Assembly: GCF_002216855.1 (NCBI RefSeq)
Contig: NZ_CP022355.1
Coordinates: 1,096,695-1,160,694 of the forward strand
Origin: Paraphotobacterium marinum
GTDB lineage: Bacteria > Pseudomonadota > Gammaproteobacteria > Enterobacterales > Vibrionaceae
Direction of reading: 5' to 3'
Length of the DNA stretch: 64,000 bases
Shown: positions 20,316-29,040 of the stretch, one piece after another
How the letters are laid out: every line of letters starts with the position of its first letter
Position numbering within the stretch: position 1 is the stretch's first letter
Translations under genes and position numbers: made by a program
Notes under the pieces: generated by a model
What the model saw: only the letters and a program-made list of their open reading frames with translations
Database searches by the model: none
What the model was told of the DNA's origin: nothing

Positions 20316-20915
20316 TTAAGTATTTAAAAAATTTTTTATTATTTTGGAACCAATTTCACCTGACTTTTCAGGGTGAAACTGAACCCCAAAAAAGTTATTT
20401 TGCTCAATAGAGGCTGAGAATTCTTCCGAATATATAGATATACCAGATGTTTCTTTGATAATTGGCACTCTATAACTATGAATAAAGTATTGATAACTAC
20501 CATTAGGAACATTTTTAAATAAAGGACTTTCAAATTGAAAAAATACTTTATTCCATCCCATATGTGGTAGAGGCAAATTAGATTTTTTTAGATAATTAAC
20601 GTTCGCATTAAAAATATTTATCCCTGTTGTAGGACTATCTTCAGAATTTTCAGAAGATTGAGAGCAGAGTATTTGCATACCCAAACAAATCCCTAAAGTT
20701 GGGACTTGTAATTTTTTAATCGTATCCAATAAGTCATACACTTTTATATTTTGCATTGTAGCATTTGCGGCACCAACCCCAGGTAAGAAAACATGAGTGG
20801 ATTTTTTTATAACTTCAGAATTGTTTGTTATACATATTTTATCATTTGTGTGCTTTAATATAGCATTATATAGTGACGCAATATTTCCAGTGCCAGTTTT
20901 TATAATTGAAATCAT
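20316..20915 (-). CDS. hisH: Imidazole glycerol phosphate synthase glutaminase subunit HisH
   Basis: 199-residue class I glutamine amidotransferase that supplies ammonia to HisF. The nucleophile Cys sits in LGICLGMQ, and the His/Glu pair of the triad in VQFHPEKSG. The N-terminal segment TGTGNIASLYNA is the family start. Nine bases separate it from hisB. All three catalytic residues are present. Confidence 0.97.
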   Translation of the reverse strand: MISIIKTGTGNIASLYNAILKHTNDKICITNNSEVIKKSTHVFLPGVGAANATMQNIKVYDLLDTIKKLQVPTLGICLGMQILCSQSSENSEDSPTTGINIFNANVNYLKKSNLPLPHMGWNKVFFQFESPLFKNVPNGSYQYFIHSYRVPIIKETSGISIYSEEFSASIEQNNFFGVQFHPEKSGEIGSKIIKNFLNT

Positions 20916-20924
20916 ACTTTTTCC

Positions 20925-21995
20925 TTACTCTAGAATACCTTTACTTGAACTTACAATATTTATATCTCTTTGAATTGCTTGTTTTAAGCATTTCCCAAAT
21001 GCCTTAAATATTGCTTCAACTTTATGGTGTTCATTTTCTCCCTCAAATTTAATATGTATTGATGCTTTTAAACTATAAGATAAAGAATAAAAGAAGTGTT
21101 TAAACATTTCTGTAGCTATCCCACCAATACTATCTCTGGAAAATGTGCCATTAAATTTTAGGGAGGGTCTTCCTGATAGATCAATAGAGCAATGAGAAAT
21201 AGATTCATCCATTGGTAAACAAAAGCCATAACGAGATATATTTTTTTTGTCGCCTAAAGCTTGTCTTAAACATTTCCCAAAAGTAATAGCAATATCTTCT
21301 ACTGTATGGTGATCATCGATATGCAAGTCACCTTTCGCACTGAGCGATAGAAAAAAACCCCCATGTATCGCAACTTGCTCCAACATATGATCTAAAAATG
21401 GAATACTTGTATTAATTTTTGGCTTTTTGAATAAATCTAAATTAATACTTGCACATATGTTAGTTTCATTAGTTGTTCTAGTTAGATTACTAACTCTATT
21501 ATGGTAAAAAACATGTTCTGAAATTTGATCCCAATTATTTTGTTTAGAACAATATTTTATGCCTTTTATTCCTAAATTTTCAGCAAGTTTAAGGTCACTA
21601 TCTCTATCCCCAATAACGAAAGAATTATTAAGATCAATTTTTTGTTTAATCAAATATTGCATCAAAAGTCCGATTTTGGGTTTTCTACATGAGCAATCAT
21701 CACTTTCATAATGAGGGCAAATCAGTATATCTTCAAAATATATATTTTGTGATTTAAGTAGTTCTAACATTAAGTTGTGTGGCTTTAAAAAATTTTCTTT
21801 TGGGAAATTAGCTGTTCCCAGACCATCTTGATTTGATACCATTACTAGCTTATAACCAAAACGTATAGCTTGTTTTAAAAAATAAAAAACATTTTCTTCA
21901 AATTTTAATTTATCAATTGAATCGACTTGTTTATCTATTTTAGGCTCTTCTATTATTGTTCCATCCCTATCAATAAATAAGTATTTAATTTTCAT
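20925..21995 (-). CDS. hisB: Bifunctional histidinol-phosphatase / imidazoleglycerol-phosphate dehydratase HisB
   Basis: 356 residues from the ATG at 21995, preceded by GGAGAAA and overlapping the hisC stop by 11 bases; an in-frame ATG 66 bases upstream adds residues with no family match. The N-terminal HAD phosphatase domain has the catalytic DRDGT and a zinc motif with CPHYESDDCSC. The C-terminal dehydratase domain (about 165-356) has DHMLEQVAIHGG, DDHHTVED and EGENEHHKVEA, the manganese-binding histidines. This fusion is typical of Gammaproteobacteria and some Bacteroidetes. Confidence 0.96.
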   Translation of the reverse strand: MKIKYLFIDRDGTIIEEPKIDKQVDSIDKLKFEENVFYFLKQAIRFGYKLVMVSNQDGLGTANFPKENFLKPHNLMLELLKSQNIYFEDILICPHYESDDCSCRKPKIGLLMQYLIKQKIDLNNSFVIGDRDSDLKLAENLGIKGIKYCSKQNNWDQISEHVFYHNRVSNLTRTTNETNICASINLDLFKKPKINTSIPFLDHMLEQVAIHGGFFLSLSAKGDLHIDDHHTVEDIAITFGKCLRQALGDKKNISRYGFCLPMDESISHCSIDLSGRPSLKFNGTFSRDSIGGIATEMFKHFFYSLSYSLKASIHIKFEGENEHHKVEAIFKAFGKCLKQAIQRDINIVSSSKGILE

Positions 21996-23064
21996 TTTTA
22001 AGTTTCTCCAAGAAGATTTTAATATTATGAACAAAAGATTTACACTCATGCTCAGAGCCAACTGTAACTCTTAGATAATCGGAATAATGCTTGATTAATC
22101 TTGTAATAATTTTATTTGCTACCATATATTTATAGATTTCTTGAGCATTTTTACTTTTAATTAAAATGAAATTTGTGTCTGATTGATAGCATACAATTTC
22201 ATTCTGAGATGCAAGAGACTCAAAAATAAATTTTTTGTTTTTTTCCAATAAAATAAGGTTTTGATTATAATTATTTGTTTTATAATTACTTAAGGCATTC
22301 AGAGCAATTTGGCTAACGGGTAGGGGAATAGGGTATGGTGCAATTACTTTTTTTAAGAAATTAATCATTTGTAGGTTTGAAATAATGAAGCCACATCTAA
22401 TTCCTGCAAGAGAAAATGCTTTTGACAACGTTCTTAAAATAATTAAATTATTATATTTTTTGATTAAATCTAAAGAAGTATTTTTAAAATTGAAATCAAT
22501 ATAAGCCTCGTCTACAACTATTAAAGAATCATTAAAATGAGAAATAATTTTTTCAATAGTTTTTCTTGAAATTAAATTTCCAGTGGGGTTGTTAGGGTTA
22601 CAAATGAAAATTAATTTAGGAACTTCATTATGTTTGAATAACAGATCTACGTTGATTTCAAAGTTTTTATCAAGAGGTATTTGTATTACCTGAACATTAT
22701 TTAACTTTGATGAAACTTCATACATTCCATAAGTTGGAGGAAAGGTCATAACTTTATCTATTTGGGGCTCACAAAAACTTTTAATGATTATTTCTATGCC
22801 TTCATCCGCCCCTCTAGTGACTAGAATATTATCTTTATTTATTTTATTTTGATTGTAAGCAGCATATTCTAATATTAAATTTTGGGGCTGAGGCTCAGGG
22901 TATCTATTCATATATGAGAAATCACCAGATATGCTATAAGGGTTTTCATTAGCGTCTAGATTAATATCAGTAGATTGTGACTCATTCATGATATTTCTCG
23001 CTGATTCATAGGGCACTAAATCAAGAAGATGTTTCCTGATAAATTTGTTTAAATTATCATTCAT
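21985..23064 (-). CDS. hisC: Histidinol-phosphate aminotransferase HisC
   Basis: 359-residue fold-type I PLP enzyme that transaminates imidazole acetol phosphate with glutamate. The PLP lysine is in RTLSKAFSLAGIRCG, the cofactor Asp/Tyr region is VVDEAYIDF, and NPNNPTGN is the usual substrate/PLP asparagine segment. The start overlaps the hisD stop by 4 bases and the end overlaps hisB by 11, so hisDCB are tightly coupled. Confidence 0.97.
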   Translation of the reverse strand: MNDNLNKFIRKHLLDLVPYESARNIMNESQSTDINLDANENPYSISGDFSYMNRYPEPQPQNLILEYAAYNQNKINKDNILVTRGADEGIEIIIKSFCEPQIDKVMTFPPTYGMYEVSSKLNNVQVIQIPLDKNFEINVDLLFKHNEVPKLIFICNPNNPTGNLISRKTIEKIISHFNDSLIVVDEAYIDFNFKNTSLDLIKKYNNLIILRTLSKAFSLAGIRCGFIISNLQMINFLKKVIAPYPIPLPVSQIALNALSNYKTNNYNQNLILLEKNKKFIFESLASQNEIVCYQSDTNFILIKSKNAQEIYKYMVANKIITRLIKHYSDYLRVTVGSEHECKSFVHNIKIFLEKLKNEN

Positions 23065-24317
23065 TGTTTATCTCCAATTCTTATTTGCACAGCAGCATTA
23101 TGGGCAGGTAAGTTCTCAATTGATGCCAGTTTTTGAATTGTTTTGGATAATCGCTTTAGACCGCACTTAGTAATTTCTTGGACGGATACTTGTTTCATGA
23201 AATCCATGACACCCAATCCAGAATAAGTTTTAGCATAACCATATGTAGGTAAAACATGATTGGTTCCTGATGCGTAATCACCTGCTGACTCTGGAGAATA
23301 CTCACCTAAAAATATCGAGCCAGCGTTTTTAATTTCTTGTAAAACTTTTCTTGGATTTTTAGTTTGTATTATTAGGTGCTCTGGTGCAAAGAAGTTACTA
23401 TAGCTAATACTTTCAGATAGACTATCTGTATGTATGAGTTTTATGTTTTTAATTAACTTTTGAATAAGCTTATAATTTGATAAATCTTTAATTTGTGATC
23501 TTATTTCATCATCCACTCTTTTGATAATTTTTTGGCATTCACAGAAAAGAACTGATATTGATTTTTCTCCATGTTCAATTTGACTCAATAAATCAGCTGC
23601 AATGAATCTTGGATTTGCATATTCATCTGCAATAATAGCAACTTCAGACGGACCTGCAGGAAAATCAATTGCGACACCAGACTTGATTACTCTTTGCTTT
23701 GCTTCAGTGACATAAGCATTACCAGGACCAAATATTTTATTTACAGGTTTGATGCTTGACGTTCCATAGGCTAATGCAGCTATTCCCTGAGCTCCACCAA
23801 CTCTAAATATATTATGAACGCCACAAATGTAAGCTGCATAAATGATTTCGTTTGAAACTGGTGGGGGTGTAATCAAGCTTATTTCTGGACAATTAGCGAT
23901 TTGTGCAGGTATTGCTTGCATTAAAACAGAAGATACAAGTTTTTTCGGGACATAAATTCCAACTGAATCAATAGGTAAACTGATTTTTTGGCATATTACT
24001 CCTTCAACAATAGTTGTTGGCTCAATATTTATCATTTGTTTTTTATGAAATAAATATATATTTTTATAAGCTTCATCGATAGCATTTTTAGACTCTAAAC
24101 CGATGTTCTTTATGATTTTATTTATTTCGGATTGAGATAACTTCAATTCTTCAGATTTATAATTGTCAAAATTTTTGTTAAATTTAATAAGAGCTTTATC
24201 GCCATCATTTTTTACATCTTTAATAATGGATTTTACCTTTTTTGATAACTCTTTATCAGATTGTATATTAAATCTTAGATTGTTTATTTCTTTTACATTT
24301 TTTATTTTAAGTTTCAT
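23061..24317 (-). CDS. hisD: Histidinol dehydrogenase HisD
   Basis: 418-residue zinc enzyme that oxidises L-histidinol twice to L-histidine with NAD+. The conserved VGIYVPKKLVSSVLM, the NAD region VGGAQGIAALAYGT, PAGPSEV and the zinc-site segments SQIEHG and FAPEHL are visible. The C-terminal H in LPAHNAA is also conserved. The ATG lies 3 bases beyond the hisG stop. Length close to the 434 of E. coli. Confidence 0.97.
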   Translation of the reverse strand: MKLKIKNVKEINNLRFNIQSDKELSKKVKSIIKDVKNDGDKALIKFNKNFDNYKSEELKLSQSEINKIIKNIGLESKNAIDEAYKNIYLFHKKQMINIEPTTIVEGVICQKISLPIDSVGIYVPKKLVSSVLMQAIPAQIANCPEISLITPPPVSNEIIYAAYICGVHNIFRVGGAQGIAALAYGTSSIKPVNKIFGPGNAYVTEAKQRVIKSGVAIDFPAGPSEVAIIADEYANPRFIAADLLSQIEHGEKSISVLFCECQKIIKRVDDEIRSQIKDLSNYKLIQKLIKNIKLIHTDSLSESISYSNFFAPEHLIIQTKNPRKVLQEIKNAGSIFLGEYSPESAGDYASGTNHVLPTYGYAKTYSGLGVMDFMKQVSVQEITKCGLKRLSKTIQKLASIENLPAHNAAVQIRIGDKQ

Positions 24318-24320
24318 TTC

Positions 24321-25211
24321 TTATTCCAAAATCTTTTCAATGGGTACTACTAGGATAGAGTTTGCACCTAGCTCTCTTAGGTTTTCCATGGTTTCCCAAA
24401 ATATTTGCTCATTACAAACTGAATGAATAATGATTTTATTTTTATCGCTGCCATGTGGAAGTATTGTGGGATAATCTTTTCCTGGTAATAAATTAATAAT
24501 TTCATTTAAATTATTTTTTGGAGCATGCAGCATGATATATTTTGTGTAACTTGCTTTAATAATGCCATTCACTCTCGGAATTAACATCTCAATTAATAAT
24601 TCATGTTGTTGGTTTGACGTGTTACTTTGAACTAATGCAGCTGTGGATGAAAAAATTTCTACGACTTCTTTTAGGTCATTTTGCTCAAGAGTCATCCCTG
24701 TTGAAACTAAGTCGCAAATGTAGTCTGATAATTTTGCTTTTGGGGCGAGTTCAACAGAACCATTTAAATAGGTTGTATTGATTTTAATATTATTTTTAAG
24801 AGCAAAATCCTCTAGAATAAAGGGGTAGGATGTAGCAATCCTTGAGTTGTTTAGTATGGTGGTATCTTCAAAGTCTTTATCTTTTGGAATAGCTATTGAT
24901 AATCGACAATGGCCAAAATTTAATTTTCTTAATAATTTAAATTTGTTTGGTTTTTTTTCTTTTCTTCTTCTTAATTCACATTCTCTAAGTTCATTTAAAC
25001 CAATGATACCAAGATCAATGACACCATCCATTAATAAGTCAGCAATATCATTATTACGTAATAAAAGTATATCAATAGGAGCATTTTCACATTTTAATAT
25101 TAATTTATCTTTTATTGAGCCAAAGTTAAGACCACTCTTTTTTAGTAAATTAATTGATGAGTCAAATAATCGCCCTTTTTTTTGTATTGCTATTTTTAGT
25201 CTTTGTTCCAT
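24321..25211 (-). CDS. hisG: ATP phosphoribosyltransferase HisG (long form)
   Basis: 296-residue first enzyme of histidine synthesis, joining ATP and PRPP, feedback-inhibited by histidine. The N-terminal catalytic domains show IAIQKKGRLFDSS and LGIIGLNE, the PRPP/active-site segment around DLVSTGMTLEQN, and the C-terminal regulatory ACT-like domain (about 225-296) of the long-form enzyme, so no HisZ partner is expected. First structural gene of hisGDCBHAFI, 14 bases after the attenuator terminator. Confidence 0.97.
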   Translation of the reverse strand: MEQRLKIAIQKKGRLFDSSINLLKKSGLNFGSIKDKLILKCENAPIDILLLRNNDIADLLMDGVIDLGIIGLNELRECELRRRKEKKPNKFKLLRKLNFGHCRLSIAIPKDKDFEDTTILNNSRIATSYPFILEDFALKNNIKINTTYLNGSVELAPKAKLSDYICDLVSTGMTLEQNDLKEVVEIFSSTAALVQSNTSNQQHELLIEMLIPRVNGIIKASYTKYIMLHAPKNNLNEIINLLPGKDYPTILPHGSDKNKIIIHSVCNEQIFWETMENLRELGANSILVVPIEKILE

Positions 25212-25224
25212 AAAATTCTCCAGT

Positions 25225-25261
25225 AAAAAAAAAGCCTTGGAATTCTTCCAAGGCTTTTTTT
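25225..25261 (-). terminator. his operon attenuator (rho-independent terminator)
   Basis: On the minus strand an 11-bp perfect stem, AAGCCTTGGAA (25256-25246) with TTCCAAGGCTT (25242-25232), closes a 3-base loop and is followed by a run of nine U (25233-25225). It lies between the His leader peptide and hisG, so it must be conditionally bypassed for his expression. This is the classical layout of transcription attenuation. Confidence 0.9.
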
Positions 25262-25326
25262 AAACTGGAAGAATTCAAAAATCTTCCAGGTATAACAAAT
25301 CATCCCGAAAGATTAATCAGGATGAT
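25240..25326 (-). promoter_or_regulatory. his leader alternative pairing segments (antiterminator and protector stems)
   Basis: Three mutually exclusive stems can be drawn on the minus-strand RNA. The His-codon region pairs with a segment just after the leader stop (25326-25320 with 25305-25299). CTGGAAGA pairs with TCTTCCAG (25289-25282 with 25272-25265). The second arm of that stem can instead pair over 10 bp with the terminator (25276-25267 with 25249-25240), which would prevent termination. Ribosome stalling at the His codons is inferred to free the antiterminator, as in enteric his attenuation. Confidence 0.8.
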
Positions 25327-25357
25327 GATGATGATTGTTTAATTTGAAATTGTTCAT
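25313..25357 (-). CDS. hisL: his operon leader peptide
   Basis: A 14-residue reading frame MNNFKLNNHHHHPD with four consecutive His codons (25333-25322), starting at 25357 and preceded by AGAGGAA. It precedes an 11-bp terminator and hisG. Its role is to sense charged tRNA-His: when histidine is scarce the ribosome stalls at the His codons and the terminator does not form. It is shorter than the E. coli leader (16 residues, seven His). The peptide itself is presumably not functional. Confidence 0.9.
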   Translation of the reverse strand: MNNFKLNNHHHHPD

Positions 25358-25380
25358 AAAATATTCCTCTTTATTTTTTT

Positions 25381-25409
25381 AACGTAGCAGAAATTTGATT
25401 TAAGAGCAA
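25381..25409 (-). promoter_or_regulatory. Candidate his operon promoter
   Basis: On the minus strand TTGCTC (25409-25404) and TACGTT (25386-25381) are 17 bases apart, with a TGC before the -10 as in extended -10 promoters. The start would fall near 25374, about 17 bases before the leader ATG. The -35 overlaps the last lpxH codons, so ppiB-lpxH transcription could also read into the leader. Weak consensus; positional support only. Confidence 0.4.
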
Positions 25410-26152
25410 GTATTTTTGAAGGGGAGAGTAGAAATAGAATATGAACCATTTTCTTGAAATTTTAATACGAAACCAGATTTATCCCAGTCACCTAAAACAA
25501 ATCTTTTTCTCGAGACACTATTTTCATTGTAGACATGGATGTGAGGACGATGGGTGTGTCCATGAATCATTTGTGTTACATTATATTTTGTAAACATGTC
25601 TTTTACAGCGTTTTCAGAAACATCCATGATTTCCATACTTTTTAATTTATTATGGTTTTTGCTAAATTTTCTTATAATACTAGCTATTCTCTTTTTTAAT
25701 GAAATAGGAGTAATAGATGAAAGTTTTCTTATAAAATAAGATCTAATAAACTTCCTGAAAACTTGATATGTTTTATCATTGAGACACATTTCATCACCAT
25801 GGAGAATCAACGTATCAACTCCGTAAAGGTTTATTACACTTTGTTCATTTAATATTGTGACTCCAGTCTCTTTGGCAAAGAGATTTCCTATTAAAAAATC
25901 TCTGTTACCATGTATAAAATAGACTGGTATATTTAATTTTGTTAATGTGCTTATTTCTTTTTTTATAGTTAAAACAAGTGTTTCTTTATTATCATCGCCA
26001 AGCCAATAATTAAAAAGATCCCCTAATATGAATAAAGCATCTACATGATCTGCATTAATCTTGATGTCATTAAGCAGGTCAAGAAAACACAGGGATATAT
26101 CATTCCTATTCGAACTCAAATGTAGGTCAGATATGAAATAAGTACTATTCAT
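25400..26152 (-). CDS. lpxH: UDP-2,3-diacylglucosamine pyrophosphatase LpxH
   Basis: 250-residue metallophosphoesterase of lipid A synthesis that hydrolyses UDP-2,3-diacylglucosamine to lipid X and UMP. The metal-binding motifs are in order: SDLHLS, GDLFNYWLGDD, HGNRDFLIG, LHGDEMC and IHGHTHRPHIH. The presence of LpxH implies a Gram-negative lipid A envelope. It follows ppiB by 12 bases, a pairing also found in E. coli, and ends 43 bases before the his leader peptide. Confidence 0.96.
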   Translation of the reverse strand: MNSTYFISDLHLSSNRNDISLCFLDLLNDIKINADHVDALFILGDLFNYWLGDDNKETLVLTIKKEISTLTKLNIPVYFIHGNRDFLIGNLFAKETGVTILNEQSVINLYGVDTLILHGDEMCLNDKTYQVFRKFIRSYFIRKLSSITPISLKKRIASIIRKFSKNHNKLKSMEIMDVSENAVKDMFTKYNVTQMIHGHTHRPHIHVYNENSVSRKRFVLGDWDKSGFVLKFQENGSYSISTLPFKNTCS

Positions 26153-26164
26153 ATTGAAAAAAAA

Positions 26165-26659
26165 TTAATTTACGCTTACGTTATTGATTGTTACATCATT
26201 TACTGGAACATCTTGATGAACATATCCTGAATTACTTGTTTCTACTTCTTTAATTTTATTTACAACTTCCATGCCTTCTACAACTTCACCGAAAACACAG
26301 TATCCCCAGCCATCAGAAGTTTCAGATTTAAAATCCAGAAAATCATTATCATTTACATTTATAAAAAATTGTGAAGATGCTGAATGAGGATCCATTGTTC
26401 TTGCCATTGCAATGGTACCAACTTTATTACTTAATCCATTATTTGCTTCATTTTTAATAGGTGCTTTAGTGCTTTTTTCTTCTAAACCACTATTCATGCC
26501 TCCGCCTTGAATCATGAAGCCATTAATAACTCTGTGAAAGATAGTGTTATTGTAAAATCCTTCTTTACAATAAGATAAAAAGTTTTCGCATGTGGTAGGT
26601 GCTTTGTCTGTAAATAATTTAATTTTAATGTCACCAAAATTAGTGTGTAAAGTTACCAT
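26165..26659 (-). CDS. ppiB: Cytoplasmic peptidyl-prolyl cis-trans isomerase B (cyclophilin)
   Basis: 164-residue cyclophilin without a signal peptide, hence cytoplasmic. The active-site segments [14 protein letters not shown] and [18 protein letters not shown] carry the catalytic Arg and the Phe/Met pocket; [18 protein letters not shown] is the C-terminal part. Length equals E. coli PpiB. Divergent from cysS across 149 bases and followed by lpxH, matching the conserved cysS-ppiB-lpxH neighbourhood. Confidence 0.96.
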   Translation of the reverse strand: MVTLHTNFGDIKIKLFTDKAPTTCENFLSYCKEGFYNNTIFHRVINGFMIQGGGMNSGLEEKSTKAPIKNEANNGLSNKVGTIAMARTMDPHSASSQFFINVNDNDFLDFKSETSDGWGYCVFGEVVEGMEVVNKIKEVETSNSGYVHQDVPVNDVTINNVSVN

Positions 26660-26808
26660 ATATTTTTTCCTATTAACTGTTCAGTTTTAGTTTTAAAGAC
26701 GAATAAGTTTTGTTATGCTTACAAAAACTAGTAAATAAAGTTTAATTGATTTCGCAATTATAACTTATTTTGATGATAACGAAAATAAATAAATGGTAAG
26801 CCAAAAAT

Positions 26809-28200
26809 ATGTTAAAGGTCTATAACTCCCTCACTAAAATAAAAGAAATTTTCAAACCGATTAAAGATAAAGAAATAGGAATATATGTTTGTGGAGTAAC
26901 AGTTTACGATTTTTGTCATATTGGTCATGCGCGTACTTATATATCATTTGATATTATTGTAAACTATCTTCGCTCTATTGGATACAAAGTTAATTATGTA
27001 CGAAATATTACTGATATTGAAGACAAGATTATAAAAAGATCTATTGAAAAAGGAATTGAATGGAAACAGCTAGTTGATGAAAATATTGAATATATGGACG
27101 ATGATTTTCTAGCACTCAACATTAAAAAACCTAGTGCTGAGCCGAAAGCTACCGAATTTATAGAACCTATGATTAATATGATCTCTAAATTAATTGAAAA
27201 AAATAATGCATATATAGCAAAGTCTGGTGATGTTTTGTTTAGAGTAAATTCTTTTAGTAACTACGGTATGTTATCTGGACAAAAAGTTGAAGAGTTAGAA
27301 AATATAAGATCAATACAAAAACAAGAAGATAAAGATAACCCAGCTGATTTTGTTCTTTGGAAAATGTCAAAAGAAAATGAGCCATCATGGGACTCACCAT
27401 GGGGTAAGGGGAGGCCAGGTTGGCATATAGAGTGTTCAGTGATGACAGAGGGTTTATTAGGAAAACATTTTGATATTCATGGCGGTGGCTCAGATTTAAA
27501 GTTTCCTCATCATGAAAATGAAATTGCACAGTCTTGTTGTGCCAATGAAACTAAATTCTGTAATTATTGGCTACATACTGGAATGGTCATGGTTGATAAA
27601 GAGAAAATGTCTAAATCGCTAAACAACTTCTTCACGATTAGGGATGTTCTTAAAGAATATGATCCTGAGGTTGTTCGTTATTTTCTTTCAACATCTCACT
27701 ATAGAAGTAGATTGAATTATTCTAAAGAAAATTTAAACCAAGCTAAATCAGCATTGGATAGAATATACAATGCATTAGTTGGGATTAATTTTGAAAATCA
27801 AAGCAGCTATCCTGAACATACTAGCTTTGGCGAAAGATTTAATGATGCAATGAATGATGATTTCAATACCCCTGAAGCATTAGCCGTTATATTTGATTTA
27901 GTCAAAGAAATTAATAAATCTAAAGAGACAGATATAGAAAAAGCCACATCTCTAGCTTCAGAGCTTATGAAACTTTGTAAAATTTTAGGTATATTGAATC
28001 TAAAACCAGAAGAGTATTTTAATAATTTAAATTCGGCTTCTTTAAGAGAACAGGTTGAAGAGTTAATTAAATCAAGAAATGAGGCTAGAAAAGAGAAAAA
28101 CTGGGCTAAAGCTGATATGGCAAGAGATAAGCTTAATGAATTGGGTGTTATCTTGGAAGACTCCTCAAATGGCACATCATGGAAAATTAAAGATAAGTAA
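26809..28200 (+). CDS. cysS: Cysteinyl-tRNA synthetase
   Basis: 463-residue class I synthetase. HIGH is present as HIGHARTY and KMSKS as KEKMSKSLNNFF. The zinc ligands are C in YVCGVTVYDF, C in HIECSVM, and H/E in GSDLKFPHHENE. The C-terminal DALR domain follows (FNDAMNDDFNTPEAL). Length is that of the family (461 in E. coli). Convergent with the K+ channel gene, with stops 10 bases apart. Confidence 0.97.
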   Translation: MLKVYNSLTKIKEIFKPIKDKEIGIYVCGVTVYDFCHIGHARTYISFDIIVNYLRSIGYKVNYVRNITDIEDKIIKRSIEKGIEWKQLVDENIEYMDDDFLALNIKKPSAEPKATEFIEPMINMISKLIEKNNAYIAKSGDVLFRVNSFSNYGMLSGQKVEELENIRSIQKQEDKDNPADFVLWKMSKENEPSWDSPWGKGRPGWHIECSVMTEGLLGKHFDIHGGGSDLKFPHHENEIAQSCCANETKFCNYWLHTGMVMVDKEKMSKSLNNFFTIRDVLKEYDPEVVRYFLSTSHYRSRLNYSKENLNQAKSALDRIYNALVGINFENQSSYPEHTSFGERFNDAMNDDFNTPEALAVIFDLVKEINKSKETDIEKATSLASELMKLCKILGILNLKPEEYFNNLNSASLREQVEELIKSRNEARKEKNWAKADMARDKLNELGVILEDSSNGTSWKIKDK

Positions 28201-28210
28201 ATTTATATCT

Positions 28211-29038
28211 CTATTTTTTTAATGAAGGCAACTCGGCTCCGCAATTAAAACAGAATATCGCTTGTTCATTGTGATCTACTTGACCGCAGTTTGGGCATTT
28301 AATGTTGTTAGAAGATGTTCTGTTTTTTGCATCACTTATGAATTGTGCAGATACAATACCTGTAGTAACAACAAGAGTGCAATAACCTAGAAGCATAGTA
28401 AATGCAGCTATACCTTTACCTAAAACTGTATGAGGCACTAAGTCGCCGTAACCAACGGTTGTCATGGTAACGATTGCCCAATAGACACTAATAAATAGAT
28501 TATTGAAACCATTTTTAGGACCTTCTACAATATAAATTAGTGTTCCTAAAACAATAACAAAAATAAGCATTGCTAAAAAAAAGACAAGTATTTTTCTTTT
28601 GGAGTTATTAATTGAACTTAAAAGTATATTAGAATCTTTTAAATAATTATTTAAACGAAGTATTCTGAAAATTCTTAATACTCGAACGAGTCTGATAATC
28701 AAAAGGTAATGAGCTGAAGGAAATAATAATGCTATATATAATGGCATCGTGGCTATTAAATCAACGATACCATAAAAACTTGTAATATATTTTAATGGTC
28801 TTGGTGAGCAATAAATTCGAGTTAAATACTCAACTGTAAAGATGATGGTAAAGGCCCACTCAAAAGCAATTATTATTTGGTTATATTTTGTCTCAATAGC
28901 CTTAACTGATCCTGCCATTAAAAGTAAATATGAAGCTAATATGAGACTAATTAAAATAACATCAAAGAGTTTACCAAACTTTGTGTCTGTACCAAAGATA
29001 ATATCGTAGAGTAGTTTTCTGCGTTCACTATTATTCAT
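28211..29038 (-). CDS. Voltage-gated-type potassium channel with C-terminal zinc ribbon
   Basis: 275 residues with six predicted membrane segments. S4 carries regularly spaced arginines (RLVRVLRIFRILRL), and the pore loop has the K+ selectivity filter TVGYGD, so the protein is a Kv-type K+ channel subunit. After S6 a short cytoplasmic tail ends in a CPNC ... CFNC zinc-ribbon (about residues 247-270), which may serve in assembly or gating. It has no RCK domain or CNBD. The ATG lies 2 bases after the marC stop (with GGTTAA upstream), so the two are co-transcribed. Confidence 0.9.
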   Translation of the reverse strand: MNNSERRKLLYDIIFGTDTKFGKLFDVILISLILASYLLLMAGSVKAIETKYNQIIIAFEWAFTIIFTVEYLTRIYCSPRPLKYITSFYGIVDLIATMPLYIALLFPSAHYLLIIRLVRVLRIFRILRLNNYLKDSNILLSSINNSKRKILVFFLAMLIFVIVLGTLIYIVEGPKNGFNNLFISVYWAIVTMTTVGYGDLVPHTVLGKGIAAFTMLLGYCTLVVTTGIVSAQFISDAKNRTSSNNIKCPNCGQVDHNEQAIFCFNCGAELPSLKK

Positions 29039-29040
29039 AG

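Noticed and set aside
24163-25263. Plus-strand open frames over hisD and hisG (24163-24426 and 24847-25263)
   Set aside because: Shadow frames of the his genes and leader terminator, with low-complexity Phe/Ser/Leu composition and no homologous look.
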